Below are positions 1 through 12,500 of a DNA stretch of 64,000 nt, piece by piece. Source of the stretch: Bryopsis sp. KO-2023 (lineage: Eukaryota; Chlorophyta; Ulvophyceae; Bryopsidales; Bryopsidaceae). Position numbers and translations under genes: made by a program. Where the stretch lies: contig BSYQ01000015.1 in the NCBI GenBank assembly GCA_030272585.1, forward strand, positions 124,001 through 188,000, written 5' to 3'. Under the pieces are notes generated by a model, which did no database searches, was not told the DNA's origin, and was given only the letters and a program-made list of their open reading frames with translations. Positions within the stretch are counted from its first letter, which is position 1; the number at the start of each line of letters is the position of its first letter.

Positions 1-447
1 GATCGTGAATTTACCGATGCGATTTTCTTGTATGGAAAATCCACGATGCGTTTTTATCAACTTATATTTTTTAGGGGCATATCAAACGCAACAATATCAA
101 TGACCACCAAGTTTGCTATCCTGTTTGCTGCCCAGAAAACTCGAAACAGATATGACTGTGGAGCTTGCTGAATAGTATGGTTCACTGAATGCATCCTGGA
201 TTGGTTCAATGCACATGTCCTACTATATTTGCTAGATACAAAGAATGTTCCACCAAGCAGAGGATACAAAAGCACTCAGTACCCCTACATCGCTGAGAGC
301 TCCATACCTACGATATGCGATGAAAACCCGTCCTGCCCTACTATATGTACTACTACAAAAAGCTTCGTTGTATGATTCCACGCGTTGATAGGTCCTTCCA
401 CCACTTCATTGATCAACTGAAGGCATGAATGTATTCCTGATGCAAAC
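1..447. other. Flank downstream of the S1P lyase gene, no gene seen
   Basis: This stretch lies 3' of the minus-strand lyase gene and reaches the left window edge. The open frames on either strand are short, have no splice logic and resemble no family I know. It probably holds the lyase 3' UTR and intergenic DNA. A gene continuing from beyond the left edge cannot be excluded. Confidence 0.5.
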
Positions 448-3400
448 TCATGGCTCCAGCATTGCATCTTGGTAGGCATCCAACAGTTCACCCACCACTC
501 TTCTGTCAGGCATTGAGCACGACGTTCCATAGATCGCTGCAGACCCCCCCTTCACACAGTCAGGGTCTTTCTCCAATGCATCCACGCAAGTCTTCAAATC
601 CTGTGCGTGTGTTTTTTCCAATCCAATGTTGAATGATGCTCAAAACCCACAATAAATTGGATTTGTTGAATACAAACGCTCATGGCCAACAATGCCCCCA
701 CTCCCTGACTGAAACCAGAGCTGGAAAAAAACCAGAAGAATAGAGAAAAAAGGGAAAGATAAATGACACTGTTTGCGTGAAAAAGATTCAGGCTAAATCG
801 AAAATAAACGAGGGGAAAACCCCTACCTTCAATAACAGCTCCACCACTTGCGTATGTCTGGCCGTGAAACACATGTGCAACCCCGGGGGGAACTGCAACG
901 TATTCAAATGCCAGCCCCGTCTTGTCATCAAATCGTGAACTTTGAAAATGTTGATGGATTTTTTCATGGATCGGAAAGCTATCACGGATCCCTGAGGTTC
1001 GCCAATCACTTCTAACTGAGGGAATGAAGTCTCGATCCCTTGCTTAAATCGATCGGCACATTCCAATATTTTCTTGGTGGTGGTTTTGAATCCTGACAGA
1101 CCATGATACATCAAGCTTGCCCATGCAGTGGCTATGAGAGCTCCAGACCGGCTTCCTGCTAGACCTATGCATAAAAAAAAATTCTAAAATTTTGACATTT
1201 TCCCCATCAAAAGAGCACCGAGGACTTGGAAGTATAAGAGATTCAAAATGTCTTTCGTTATTGGTACACGCGCATCTAATGTCAATAGCTGACTGAACAC
1301 TCAAAGAAGTGATCAAAACTCAACAATCGAGACGCATCGCATGCCTACCATAACTGGAAATCATCCCACCGTTCATCCCCCACCCCAATTCTTTAAAGGG
1401 GAAATATGTGCAATCGATGGCAAATCGTGGCCAGGAAACGGAACATTCATAGCCATGATGCATATGCATATCTTACCAGGAGAGATGTACAGGCCGCCTG
1501 TCCAGTCACTGATGCTCGTGTATTGGCACCGCCTCAATTCAGGAAATCTGTACAGCACAACTGATGTCCCCTTGTGCGCCATTCCATACTTGTGAGTGTC
1601 GATCGACATCGAAGTGACACCTTCCACGGAGAAATCAAATTTTGGGACGGGCCTTCCCAGCTCCGATGCGAAATGCAACACAAAACCGCCCAAACATCCG
1701 TCCACGTGCAAGGGCACTCCTGCTCTTTTAGTAATTGCCCCAATTTGTTCGATTGGGTCCACGATTCCGTGAGGATATCCATAGGCGGACGCTACCACCT
1801 GTAAAAAAACAAGGACATCAAGCGCAGAAACATTAGTGAGAGGATAATTGACTTTGATCAATTTTTTCTTCAAAATCAAAATCATCGAGGTGTGGCAAAA
1901 TCATGTGTGTTTTTGTTTTTGTGCCTTCCTTCCCACCACTCCATACACTGCTCACCAGAACGGTATTGCGTCCAAGATTGTTTTTGACAGATCGAGGTGA
2001 CATTTTGTATGCTTTGTCCACTGGCAAAACCGAGATCTTGATTTTGAAATACTCCGCAGCTTTCCAGTAAGCAGCATGAGCTGACTGAGCAATAATCATG
2101 TGAGGTTGAGTAATCCCCCTTCTTTTTTTCATGTAATCTCGAGACGCCTGCAATTTGAAAAAGGAAACAAACGTAATAGCCATCATTATAGATAACACAG
2201 AAATTAAAAAGGGGGGGGGGGACCTCGATTGGAATGGTTGATCGCATGGAGTGCGTCCTAATGAATTCATTGGTCAATTTCATCTCACAATAGATGGGTT
2301 TGAATAACGCTGTCAAACTTCAGTGCAATTTTTTTTGGGAAAAAAAAAATCCACTCCTAGTATCACTGTGTGCTTGAATTTCTTTCTACAGAAATACAAA
2401 GACTTGAGGAAAAAGAAAGGTAATGTAAATACCATTTTCTTTTCTTTTTTTTTCCAACTCACTTTAACAGCCATGAGAATGCTTTCAGTTCCCCCACCGG
2501 TCATGGCCCCACAAACTGTGCTCAACCTGTCTGGACCTCCCCCCATCATGGAGGCAGTCATAGAAATCACTTCGGCCTCCAGCAGACGGATGGAAGGAAA
2601 GACGTTTGCATGCAAAGGATTCGTTCTGCTGTGCATGGAATAAACGTCGTTCAACATTTCCTCAAATTCCTTTCCTGCGGCCACAGCAACGTACCACGAT
2701 GAGCTGTATTTCTGGATTTTATGTGAAAAAAAAGGGGGGGGGGCACTTGGATACAATGTTGATGTTTTCTTCATATTTTCTTATTTCAACGGCAAAAATC
2801 ATTCGCAGTGGAGAATCCACCAGGAAAAAACAAACGTATCGATGTTTTTAAGCATACAAACAGCAACTGGGTCAATGAAATGTCAGGAAATCTGGGCCCA
2901 AGAAATTCAAAATTAAGAAAAATCTTTGCCGTCAATTCCTGGCAAACAATTTTTTTCTCATTTCATCATGGACCGCAAATACCTCTCATATAAACGGTCC
3001 CTGAAACAGTGGAGCACCCTTCCGCAATTTGAACATTCCGTTTTTCCCTCTCAGTCAGCCTTTTTTTGATTTCTTCGATTCTGAGTCCATTCCTTGGCAT
3101 GACTACTATGGGAGATTCGTCAGGCAAGGCAGCCCGGTTTGAGGAAACCACCTCGTTCACAACTTTGTTTTTCTCTTTTTCGATCATTCCCTCCACGAGC
3201 GGCACAAATCTCAAAGCGCCAAATGCCGATTGTTTCCAACCTGCAATTTACGTATCCAAAAAAATGAACGAATTATACTTCAAAACAAGAAAAGAAACTG
3301 AACTCATAACTCTCAAGTGCTGATTTCTGGGGTATTTATTGCCTCCTTTCAGGACGAAAGGGCTCCTCATCAAAAAACAGAAAATACAACTCTTCAGCAT

Positions 3401-3663
3401 TGCTGATTCTTTTCCCTTGCATTTTATTATGTTTTTGCAGTTTTACCGTTCTCAGTTAGATCATCCCAGACTCGGTTGAATCGAGAGGTCAACCACACAA
3501 GCAACAGAGTGCCGATAACCGCCCCCAGCAGGACATGCGAAGGCCGCCTCTCATGCAAAGTCAAATCCAGCCATCCGCAAAAATCCTCCACACTCTCCGA
3601 AATAACAGCCCTCAGCTGCACTAAATTCACTTGATTTCCTGCTTCAGATTGCTCGGATTCCAT
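448..3663 (-). CDS. SGPL1: Sphingosine-1-phosphate lyase, 7 exons
   Basis: PLP-dependent enzyme that cleaves sphingosine-1-phosphate to a fatty aldehyde and phosphoethanolamine, the exit step of sphingolipid breakdown, normally anchored in the ER. Exons, in transcript order: 3663-3447, 3240-2983, 2674-2463, 2147-1956, 1798-1477, 1164-827, 600-448. They sum to 1692 nt, 563 aa, close to the usual size. The short N-terminus is followed by one membrane segment at about residues 43-60 ([15 protein letters not shown]). Family motifs run in order: [26 protein letters not shown], the PLP-binding lysine in SIDTHKYG (about K363), TDWTGGLY-like [34 protein letters not shown] and GGSAAIYGT near the end. 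All introns are GT-AG and every phase closes. The 20 nt before exon 3 read through openly, but the family alignment favours splicing at 2674. The ATG at 3663 is the only plausible start. It faces NAF1 across a short shared upstream region. Confidence 0.95.
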
Positions 3664-4299
3664 GAGTAGGGCTGTCTGCTTGCTCCCTGCTTACACATCG
3701 TTGCCCTGAGAATAATACCTTTTCTTGCACCTTAGATGTACGTGTTTCTCTGTAGACTCTTGTGCAAAAAAATCACTATCCTCAATTTCAAACTACCCCT
3801 TATTGCATTGCAAACAGAAAAATAGGAATAGCGACTCAGCATCCACAAGTTTGACAAACCCCATCATTGCCAATTGTTTTTTGTGAAACATAGCTCAGCA
3901 AAATTAGACAGAGTGTCCAAATTCGTAAACGCACTTTTTGAGATCGGTTTTTTCATGCAAAGAAAAGGGGACAAAAAGAATGGATGGTGGATTTCATCAG
4001 GAAGGAAACTGTAAAAGACTCCCAACAAAGCTAACCTCACGTGCACACACCCACAAATCGAAATAAGCTCTTTCTGGTAAAAACAGCAGGAAAAGCGAGC
4101 TCCGTTGGCCGTTTGGAGTTTTTGAAGCCTTCGTGTTCTTGACTAACCTTTATCGAAACAGGAACTCTGAAGATTGGCTGTCGGTGAGACATGAAGGCCG
4201 ACGACAGAAAATGACAGGATTATGAATCCTCAAAGATATTCGCTGGGCGGTGTGAGAGAGGGCCTTTGCCAGAATCGTTGTGAGGAGTGTGTGTTCACG
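3664..4299. promoter_or_regulatory. Shared upstream region between lyase (-) and NAF1 (+)
   Basis: About 640 bp separate the two divergent start codons, so both promoters must lie here or in the first introns. No TATA box at a convincing position and no clear repeat was seen. The role is inferred only from gene orientation. Confidence 0.4.
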
Positions 4300-7200
4300 A
4301 TGTCGGATTTACTGGTGGCGGCGGAGGGTGCCGGAGCTTCGTTTGGCGAGTTGAGGTCCATAGCTGCGCGGTCTTCAGTAGCAAACAACAGAGGTTCGTT
4401 TTATGTTTAGGTTGGCTTTGTAACAGTTTCTGAGGGTGGATACGTTGCTGAGTGGTTGGGCTGAAAACAAAAACAATTTCCTCTTGGGTGCTGCAACAAA
4501 AAGCTGACCCCACAACTTGTCCAAATGAACTCTTTTCTTGAAAGCATGACAATGGGTTGTTTTTATTTTCTCTGTTGTGTGGATGACTCATTTCAGCATA
4601 ATGGAAAAACAAAATTTTCCAGGGTTGCATCACATGTCTTCTTAAGATTTACTGTAGTATTTTTCCTTCTTTTTGCTTCCTCAGATGATGGTAGGAATTT
4701 GGGCGAAGAATTCTGTGCAGTGAATGACCTGGAAGTGGCAGCCGCCGCGGCAGCCAGCTTTCAGCAAGAAACGATTTCATCATCTGAAGGTGAAAATCAC
4801 TGAACGTTTGAAATAGAGCTCCACATTCTGATTTTTTGTCGTCATGATGTGTGCATTGCCAGCATTGATGATCACAAGTGCCTCCATGTGTGCGTGTTTC
4901 TTCTGGTCAAGAGCTTGAATTTTCTGCGAGATGTGCTATTCATCACCCCCCTGATGATCCCATGATGTTTTGATTGCCATTCGTGTACAGAAGAAAGCTC
5001 TTCGGATGAGAGTTCGTCGTCGGAATCATCATCGGATGAAGAAAGTTCATCATTATCAGATGATGATGATGTTGTGCATGTCAATGATGTCATCAACATG
5101 ATTGACAATGATGGTGATGATGAGATCATCGTCAATGGGGGGGTGCGACGCAACTTGGCAAAAGATGTTCAAAAAGGAGCGGAAGAGTTTGTGAAGCTGG
5201 AATTGATGGTCGAAAGCGACGAGAATGCAAGAGTGAAGCTTCATTTCATTGAAGGAAAGCCGATGGGGGCACAAGCAGATGTGAGGGAGATCGACATGAG
5301 TGATGAGGATGATATTGAGAATTGTGTGGAGGTGAGGGAGAACATCAACTACCCATCCATTCAAATCAACGACAAGTCCCCAGAAAGGAAAAAGAAAGTG
5401 AGGTGGATAGCCTCTGTGATTCCAAGGATAGATCTGAATGGAAGTAAAAAACTCCGTGAAAAGAGCGAAAATAAAGACAGATTTAAATTAGTGCTTCATG
5501 ACTGACTGGGGTGAGAAATGCTGGTTGGATCAACGTTTTTTGTTTTCTGAGAAAATGTTTGTGTGAGAACAGGGAGGGAGTTCTGTGAAGGAAGCAAAAG
5601 CAACGAGTAGGGAGGAGCTTATGAGTAAGTAAGAGTAGGCACAGTCATTGCTGCAATTTGATCTGATGGATTCCATTATTTGTTATCTTTAGCAGGTTAT
5701 TTGGGATAGTGGAGAAATATAAAAATAACAGCACTGTATTCAAGGTGATGTTTTTTTTTAGCAATCTTGATGGCATTTTTTTGGTGTAAAGCCTGGTGTT
5801 GCGAAACAGAATTAGAAGTGAATTGTCAATGCTTGCCGTGGAGGGGCCACTTGGAGTGTGTTGACAATACCGTGCATTTTGAAACAATAAAAAAAATGAA
5901 ATTATAGTTTGTAACGAGCAGTTGATCTGAGAAATGAATCCTGGACTCTGCTTCACAGAAGAAGTAAACGACTTGATGGAGAAGATCCCTGATGAAGCGC
6001 CTAAAAACAATGTGAGAAGTTTTATAGATTTTAAATCCGCCCCCCCCCCCCCCCCAAAAAAAAAAAGAAGAGAAAAGGAGTAAAAAACTAATAGTGTTGT
6101 TCTATATGCACAAACTCAGTAGTTGTCATGTAGAAACTGTCAGATACAATCTTTGTATTGAGATACTGTTGATTCGGGGTTGAAAAACAACAACAAAAGA
6201 AATCACAAAACAGAACAAAATGAAATGGTTGTTTTGTGATGGACCTTTTGGCATTGTTTCTTTTTTTGATGTTGTTGAATTCTTTGATGATGGGTAGGAT
6301 TTTATCTTGCCGAAATTGAACAAGATGGATTCAAACATCGCGATTTCGACCACAGACAAGTTGGACCTGGCAGGAGCAATATCTAGTGTTGTTGAAGGGA
6401 TGATTGTCGTCAAGGCAAAATTCATGTCCAGGCCTCTAGAAATCGGGTAGGTTGTTCAGCAAAACGAAAACTGTGCAGATAAGAAAAAGAAAGAAAAGCT
6501 GGGGAGCGCCTTGTTTACTACATTGGACTTCGGTTTATCGAAAGTAAATCGAAAAAGTAGTTCAGGCAACCGGTGCAAAGCCACAGACACCCCCCAGCCT
6601 CTACTTCCTTTTTGTTAGATTAAAAGAAAAAAAAAAATTGACCATTTTTTTAAACATTTTTTGGTCCGTTGTTGCTGTTGCAGGTCACTTCTTGCTTTGG
6701 AATGTCGCACTCCTCTGGGGAGAGTGCAAGAAATTTTCGGCCCGGTAGAAAACCCGTTTTACATATTGCAGTTACTTCAGGATGATCTTAAAGATCGAAT
6801 CCAACCGAATGCACAAGTTTTCAGCGTGGAGAAACACAGTCAATATATCATCCCAATCATGCTGGTGAGGAAAGCCAAAGAATAAAAAAAGCACAAATAT
6901 ATTTTGAAAGGCGACTCCGTACTCTATAGACTCGGAGGCACATCCCGTTTCTGTGCAAAATTAGTTGTGCCAATCAACTGAGTGAATTTCTGAGCAATAG
7001 CTTGATGATTGGTAATTTACATTCCCTACAAAAAGGCAACCCATGAATCAAGCACACCTGATAATATTTCGATATTTAGAAAAAAACTGAAATTGATGTC
7101 GATGGTGGTGCCAGAAACAAGGCCAGCAGAAGAGAGATGCTGATGGGGATGATGGCACTGATGACAATGACGATGATGATGACGATGATGAGGCCATCAA

Positions 7201-8658
7201 AGCAGATCTGCAACAAGATGTCCCTCCTTTGGTTGGAGGCCATGGTATTCGAAGAAAGAATTTCTCGTGTGTTTCTGTGGGCCGGGCCCCCCCCCCCCCC
7301 CCCGAAAAAAAAAACAAAACAAAATAAGATCAAGCAAGGAATTGTTTCAACAGTTATCATTTTTTTTTCAGTATTTTTTTGGGACGCTGACTTCCCATTT
7401 TTAATGATCATTTCCAATGCAGTGATATTTGCACAATGGACCAGTGGGATGTTACACATTCGAAAACATAGCCTTTGTTCAAAGCCTTTCTTCTGGTTTT
7501 TAGTAGATTTTGCTGGGTGTTTTTTTTGTCACAGCATTTTTGGAGGAGAGACGGAAGAGAAGGATAAAACGCAGCTCAGCCGCGTCAATGCCTGCCAAAA
7601 AATTCCAAATGGCGAGAAACTCCACCGAAACAAAAAATGTCAGGAGGAACGGTGCTGGAAATCGGGGACAGGTGAGTTTCGAGCTTGCAGCCGTTCCGCC
7701 AATATCGCCACCTTGTTCTTTTTGTGTGTGTGGTGGTTGATTGTCACTGTTTGTGTTTCTATGTGTGTGTTTTGTTTTCGAAAACAATAGGGGAATTCTC
7801 ACGCTCCTCCTGTCGATCATCGAGGCGATGGTCCAACTCCACATCAACTTCCCCCGCAACGATTTGCACCTCAAGGGGGACACTCTTCTCAACATATCAG
7901 GTAGTTGATTTGCCGTGTTCTAGGAGAGCCCTGTATATTTTTCCCAAACTTTCCTTGTGGCAAGAAAAATGTGGAAATCGCTGCTTTTCTGGTGCATTTT
8001 CAAAGAAGCTCATTTGCTTGTTCTGTATTGTCTGTTCCCCTTCAGTGGAAATCAGAACGGACCCCCACCCTCCTGGGGCCCTCCATCAAACCAGTGGTGC
8101 CCACACCCCAACCAGCCACCCCCCCCTAGACCAGAGCTTCCTTTCAACCAGGCAAACCATCGAGATCGTTCTGGTGGGCCCCCTCCTCCTAATTTCCCAC
8201 CAAACCCTCCTCACTGGGGCGGTCCCCCACCTCCCAACACTTGGGCAACCCCCCCAGCCCCGAGCTTCAACAGACGAATGGCTGGAGGAAATCCGTGTCC
8301 TCCACCTCCCAATCAGGGTGGAAATTGCGGCCCGAATGGGGGTGGGCCCTATCAGTTTGGAATGCAAGGGCAAATGCCTCAGGGAGATTATTTCAACACT
8401 GGACCTCCAGGAAGTCACTGCAATGGGGGAATGTACTCTCAACCTGGTCAAGGGGGCTGGGGTGGACCTCCACCCCAAGGGAATTCTGGGATGATGTGGC
8501 AGAATGGTCCTGGAAACAGCTGGGGTGGACCGGATCAACAAGTTCGACCGAATTTTGGGTCAAGGCCATTTAGGGGAAATCGGGGTCAAGGCTCTGACCA
8601 GAGAGGAAGAAGGGATTGGAGTGAGTTCGGCTCCAACACCCCGCCAGGTTTACAATGA
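4300..8658 (+). CDS. NAF1: NAF1, H/ACA snoRNP assembly factor, 11 exons
   Basis: Nuclear chaperone that binds dyskerin/Cbf5 during H/ACA snoRNP and telomerase RNP assembly and is later replaced by GAR1. Exons: 4300-4393, 4685-4789, 4991-5397, 5573-5624, 5959-6011, 6298-6446, 6684-6864, 7115-7244, 7535-7671, 7791-7900, 8046-8658. These give 676 aa with all phases closing. The N-terminus is acidic and serine-rich. The Gar1/Naf1 beta-barrel core spans about residues 247-347, seen as AISSVVEGMIVV and PLGRVQEIFGPVENPFYIL. After it come an Asp-rich run, a basic stretch (ERRKRRIKR) and a long Pro/Gly/Asn/Gln tail, the normal NAF1 layout. Exon 3 has three in-frame GTGAGG donors (after 5280, 5331 and 5397), so its 3' end is uncertain. 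An in-frame ATG at 4222 would add 26 residues. The acceptors at 6298 and 7115 are pyrimidine-poor. Confidence 0.88.
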
Positions 8659-9534
8659 ACATAAGAAACAGGTTAGCGGCAGAGGGGGTGTTTTGCAGTC
8701 GGGGTGGAGAGAGTGGTTTGTGTTTTCATACTGGATGTCATCGACTTTTTCCTGTGAATATGCAGGTGGGACAGGGGCAGTAAGTGCTGTCTTGTGGATT
8801 TTTTTTTTCGAAGATTTCTGAACAGGATTAAACTGAGTACACACATTTGCTCTGAACCTTCATTGAAGCAAGCATTATTCTATAAGAAAAAACAGCCAAA
8901 GAGGAATCAACCCATGAAGTCGATAACTGTTCATTTTTTTGTTGAACAAAAAGATGACGACAGACTGAACCGAAAATAGCCACGCGCGCGCGTGTCTGTC
9001 ATGCATCGTGGTACTCTCGGAAGAAGGGCGTACCATCGTGCACTGACTTCCGCGTATCTCGGCTAAAAACTCCAAGATTACGGCGTTGCGTTCTGGTTGA
9101 GCGATACATGGGCTAAGCGAGGGACTCTCCTGCCACGAAAAAACCCCACCAGCGAAACTTGCTCTCAACGCACGCCAAGTTTTTTTGCTCTTTTTTTTGC
9201 TTTGCTCTGCTTAATTTCGGTTGGTGGCAAAGCAACAGCCCTACTTGTGAACACTCGGAGGAAGCGCAGCCCCCTCGCTTCCCGACGCCCGGTGTGCTGA
9301 AAGTGATATTTGTTTACTTGGGGGGGCATTTGGCGCGTGTTGGCGTGCACCCCGCTTGTGTGCCCTGCTTTGGTGGGTTCTCGCACGAGACATCCGTGAG
9401 CGCCTGTGGGTGTGCCGACCGCACCGAAACTGTCGCGCGGTGGGGAACCTGTTGGGACGCTCGCCCGCAAGCCGGTGCGTCCCGGTAGGCCTATTAGTTC
9501 AAACTCGCGAGCGCATCCATCGGCGAATGGCGCT
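8659..9534 (+). promoter_or_regulatory. NAF1 3' flank and CpG-rich ataxin-2 upstream region
   Basis: The first 300 nt are G- and T-rich 3' flank of NAF1. From about 8980 the sequence becomes rich in CpG, including cgcgcgcg at 8983, which contrasts with the A/T-rich introns nearby. This CpG enrichment directly precedes the ataxin-2 start and probably marks its promoter and 5' UTR. No TATA box was identified. Confidence 0.45.
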
Positions 9535-12500
9535 ATGGCGTCAACTGTTTCGGAGTCGCGTGGGCGTCCGATGGGAGGACAACCTGGGGCCATACCTTAC
9601 AACCCCTCGTTAGTGTTCGTGCTCAGTCGTTGCGTTGGGCACAAGGTGGAGGTTCAGGTACGCCGTGTTTTTTTTCCCTTCAAGCTCGTTCTTGGATGAA
9701 CCTGTTTTGCTGTCCTTGGTGCTGAAAAAAAAATACTTCGCCTTGTGTCGTTGAAAAATGTACTGGTAGAGTTGGGGCAGAATATTTGACTGTGGGGTAT
9801 TGAAACAACCACCTATTGTCACGCCAATTCGAGCGTCCACGAAAAATAATTCCCTTTGGAAAATTTGTGGTGGGGCAACATAGAACTGAAACGACTGGAT
9901 GGAGAGAGGGGAGCTGTTTCTTGTACTCTTGTCTTCCCAGTATCATTCAGGGCAAAAGGAGCTATGTCGCGCGTCGATTCATTGTTTTCGTTTTCTTGGG
10001 GGGACTTTTTTTTTCTGGCCGGGGAGGATCTAGATATGAGAGTCCCTTGTTTTTCTTTCAGACCAAAACTGGCTGCGAGTACGAAGGGATTTTACACACG
10101 CCGGGTCTGAAAAATGCCGACATACATATGGTATTGCGGAAAGCCAGGAAATTGAAGGACGGTCAGGCCGTGGGGGATGTCGTGGAAAGGTTGATAATAC
10201 CTTCGGGCGAGCAGGTGCAAGTGATAGCGAGAGATTTGCCCGTACTTTCCGCCAGCCCTCCCACGCCCTCGGCTCCGCAGGCGGGTCAGCTGCGCGTGGT
10301 TTTGAAAGACGGAGAAATTACGGAAAAGGGATTCACTGGGGACAGGGATAAAATCAGAAACCAAGAAATTGCAGGGTAAGGGGCAGATATGTGGAGGGGA
10401 GAAAACATTCTTTTGGCCAAGGAAATAACCTGAACCAGTGAGGAAATATATAAACAGTTTTTGTTTGGGTCAAAGAGAACTTGGCTGGTTGAACTGGTGA
10501 CAACCTCTTTCATTTCAACTCCCTTCCTCCGCCAGGCTGGACATATTGATTGGGACTGTGGTCGATAAACATAAAAACTGATTTCACTACATTGCGAGGA
10601 GAAGTCGCACTCTACCGCCCTCGTCCAAAATACTTTTAACACTGCAAAGTTTGTCATTTGTATATTGCTAATTCTGCTTCCTTTGCATAGGCTTTATGGC
10701 CGACAGCTGACAAAATGGGAACCCGACGATTCGGAGGGTGGCTGTGGGCTTGAGGAGGAAACGCACCAATGCGGGGCTTGGGACCAGTTCAAGGCCAACG
10801 AGGAATTATTTGGTGTGAGAACTAGCTTCAATATGGACCTCTACACCGCAAAGCTGGATATCCAGAAAAGCAGGTTCTCCCTTGCTGATGCAAACAAGCT
10901 TGCGAAAGAAATGTCGAAGGAACCCTCCAATAAAAAACTTGGGGATGGAGGAATCCTGGATGACTCAGGGGTGAGTGTCAACTCTGTGTCTGACATGCTT
11001 TAGTGGAAAATTTTCTCTTCGTCTCGGGGAGGAACAATATCCTCACTTGAGAAAACAAAATTTTCTCCACCTTCCCCGGTTTTGAGCTCTTTCATAATTT
11101 GGCCTGTCAAAAAGGAGAAAAGAAAAGTAAACCTCCAAGTATCAGCGTGAGTGTTGAATTATTATCATCAAGGAATCAAACGGGAATCAAGTCATTCCTC
11201 TGATCCTTAACGTAAGAAAAGCATATTTTCTCACTGAATCAAAACCATTTGCCTTTTGTGTAGCTCGACGAAGAGACGCTGTTTTCTTCCGTTCTCGCAA
11301 CACCACCCGCAAAAGCCGCACCAGCCGACTCGGATCCCAAAGAACGTAGGAAACCGCCGCCTCCGAGGCAGGATGCAGCCCCTGAGAGTCAAGCTCCCCC
11401 GCCTTCAAATGCTGATGAAACTTCGGCGGCCACTCCGAAGAAGGCTGCACCTCCTCCGGTGTCGGCCCCAGCTCCGGCTCCCGCTGCGGCTCCTGCTCCA
11501 CTGACGGGATCGTCAGCCCCTTCTTGGCGGAGAAGTGAACCCATTTCGGTGCCAGAACGTGATCCTTTGATCCTTAGGAAGGAGGTGTGTGTACGAGAAG
11601 CAATCAAACAAAAAAAAAAGCAAAAATACTCCAAAAAAAAAAACGATGCCGGTTGGGGTCTCGCCCTGCTCCCAGTGAAACAGGACTACTGTGCATTGAC
11701 GTCAATTTTGAACTTAAGTTTGGGTCCACTTTTTTTTTTTTTGATTGGGTAGCATGCGTTTTCGTTTTTTTTAGGTTAACAAAGTGCGCCATCATTTGTT
11801 GCGGGACAAACCCTTGGCGACGTCGCCACTGATTAAAGACCACAAAAACCTTGAGGCATTAGATTTACATCCGGCGGTGCCAAAGGTGGACAAAGAAGTT
11901 GCTAGACAATTCAATAAATTTAAACAGGAGCGAAAGAGGTAAGTGGAATACAGCACCATACCGGGTTTGATGGATGCATGGTCTGTTGATTTTTAAAGTA
12001 AAAAAAATGGAAGATTGTGAATCTAGCCCATGCATGAGGGTGTGTTGTTAAGTGATCCCAAAATCAGATATTTCACGTGTTTAATTCTTTCTTCCTTTGA
12101 AAAAGAAAGCAAAAATAAAGAAAGCAGCGATGACCAAATCTTGCATGTTTTTGTGAGGAGAAACCAACAGCTCTTTTGGATTTTTTTTTTTTTGCAGCCG
12201 GCAAGACTCGTCGTCTTTTGGGCAGGAAGACATGTTCATGCGAGAGCCCAAGACATTCAGCACCACGGTTCGAGTGCCTGTTCCTCGTGAAATGCAAGAC
12301 CCTCCACCATCCACGAGCTCCGCATTGAACAGACAAGGCTCAGTGCCCATCAAAGTGGAGTCCCAAATTCCAGCCCCTGTGACCACCCAAAGACCTGTCA
12401 CTCCGGTGGGGGAGACGTTTGGTGGCAGGCCTAAAACACCGGTGCAGCCCCTGCACGGGAGCAGATCGAAAACGCCTGTGGAGGAGATGTACAACGTCAG

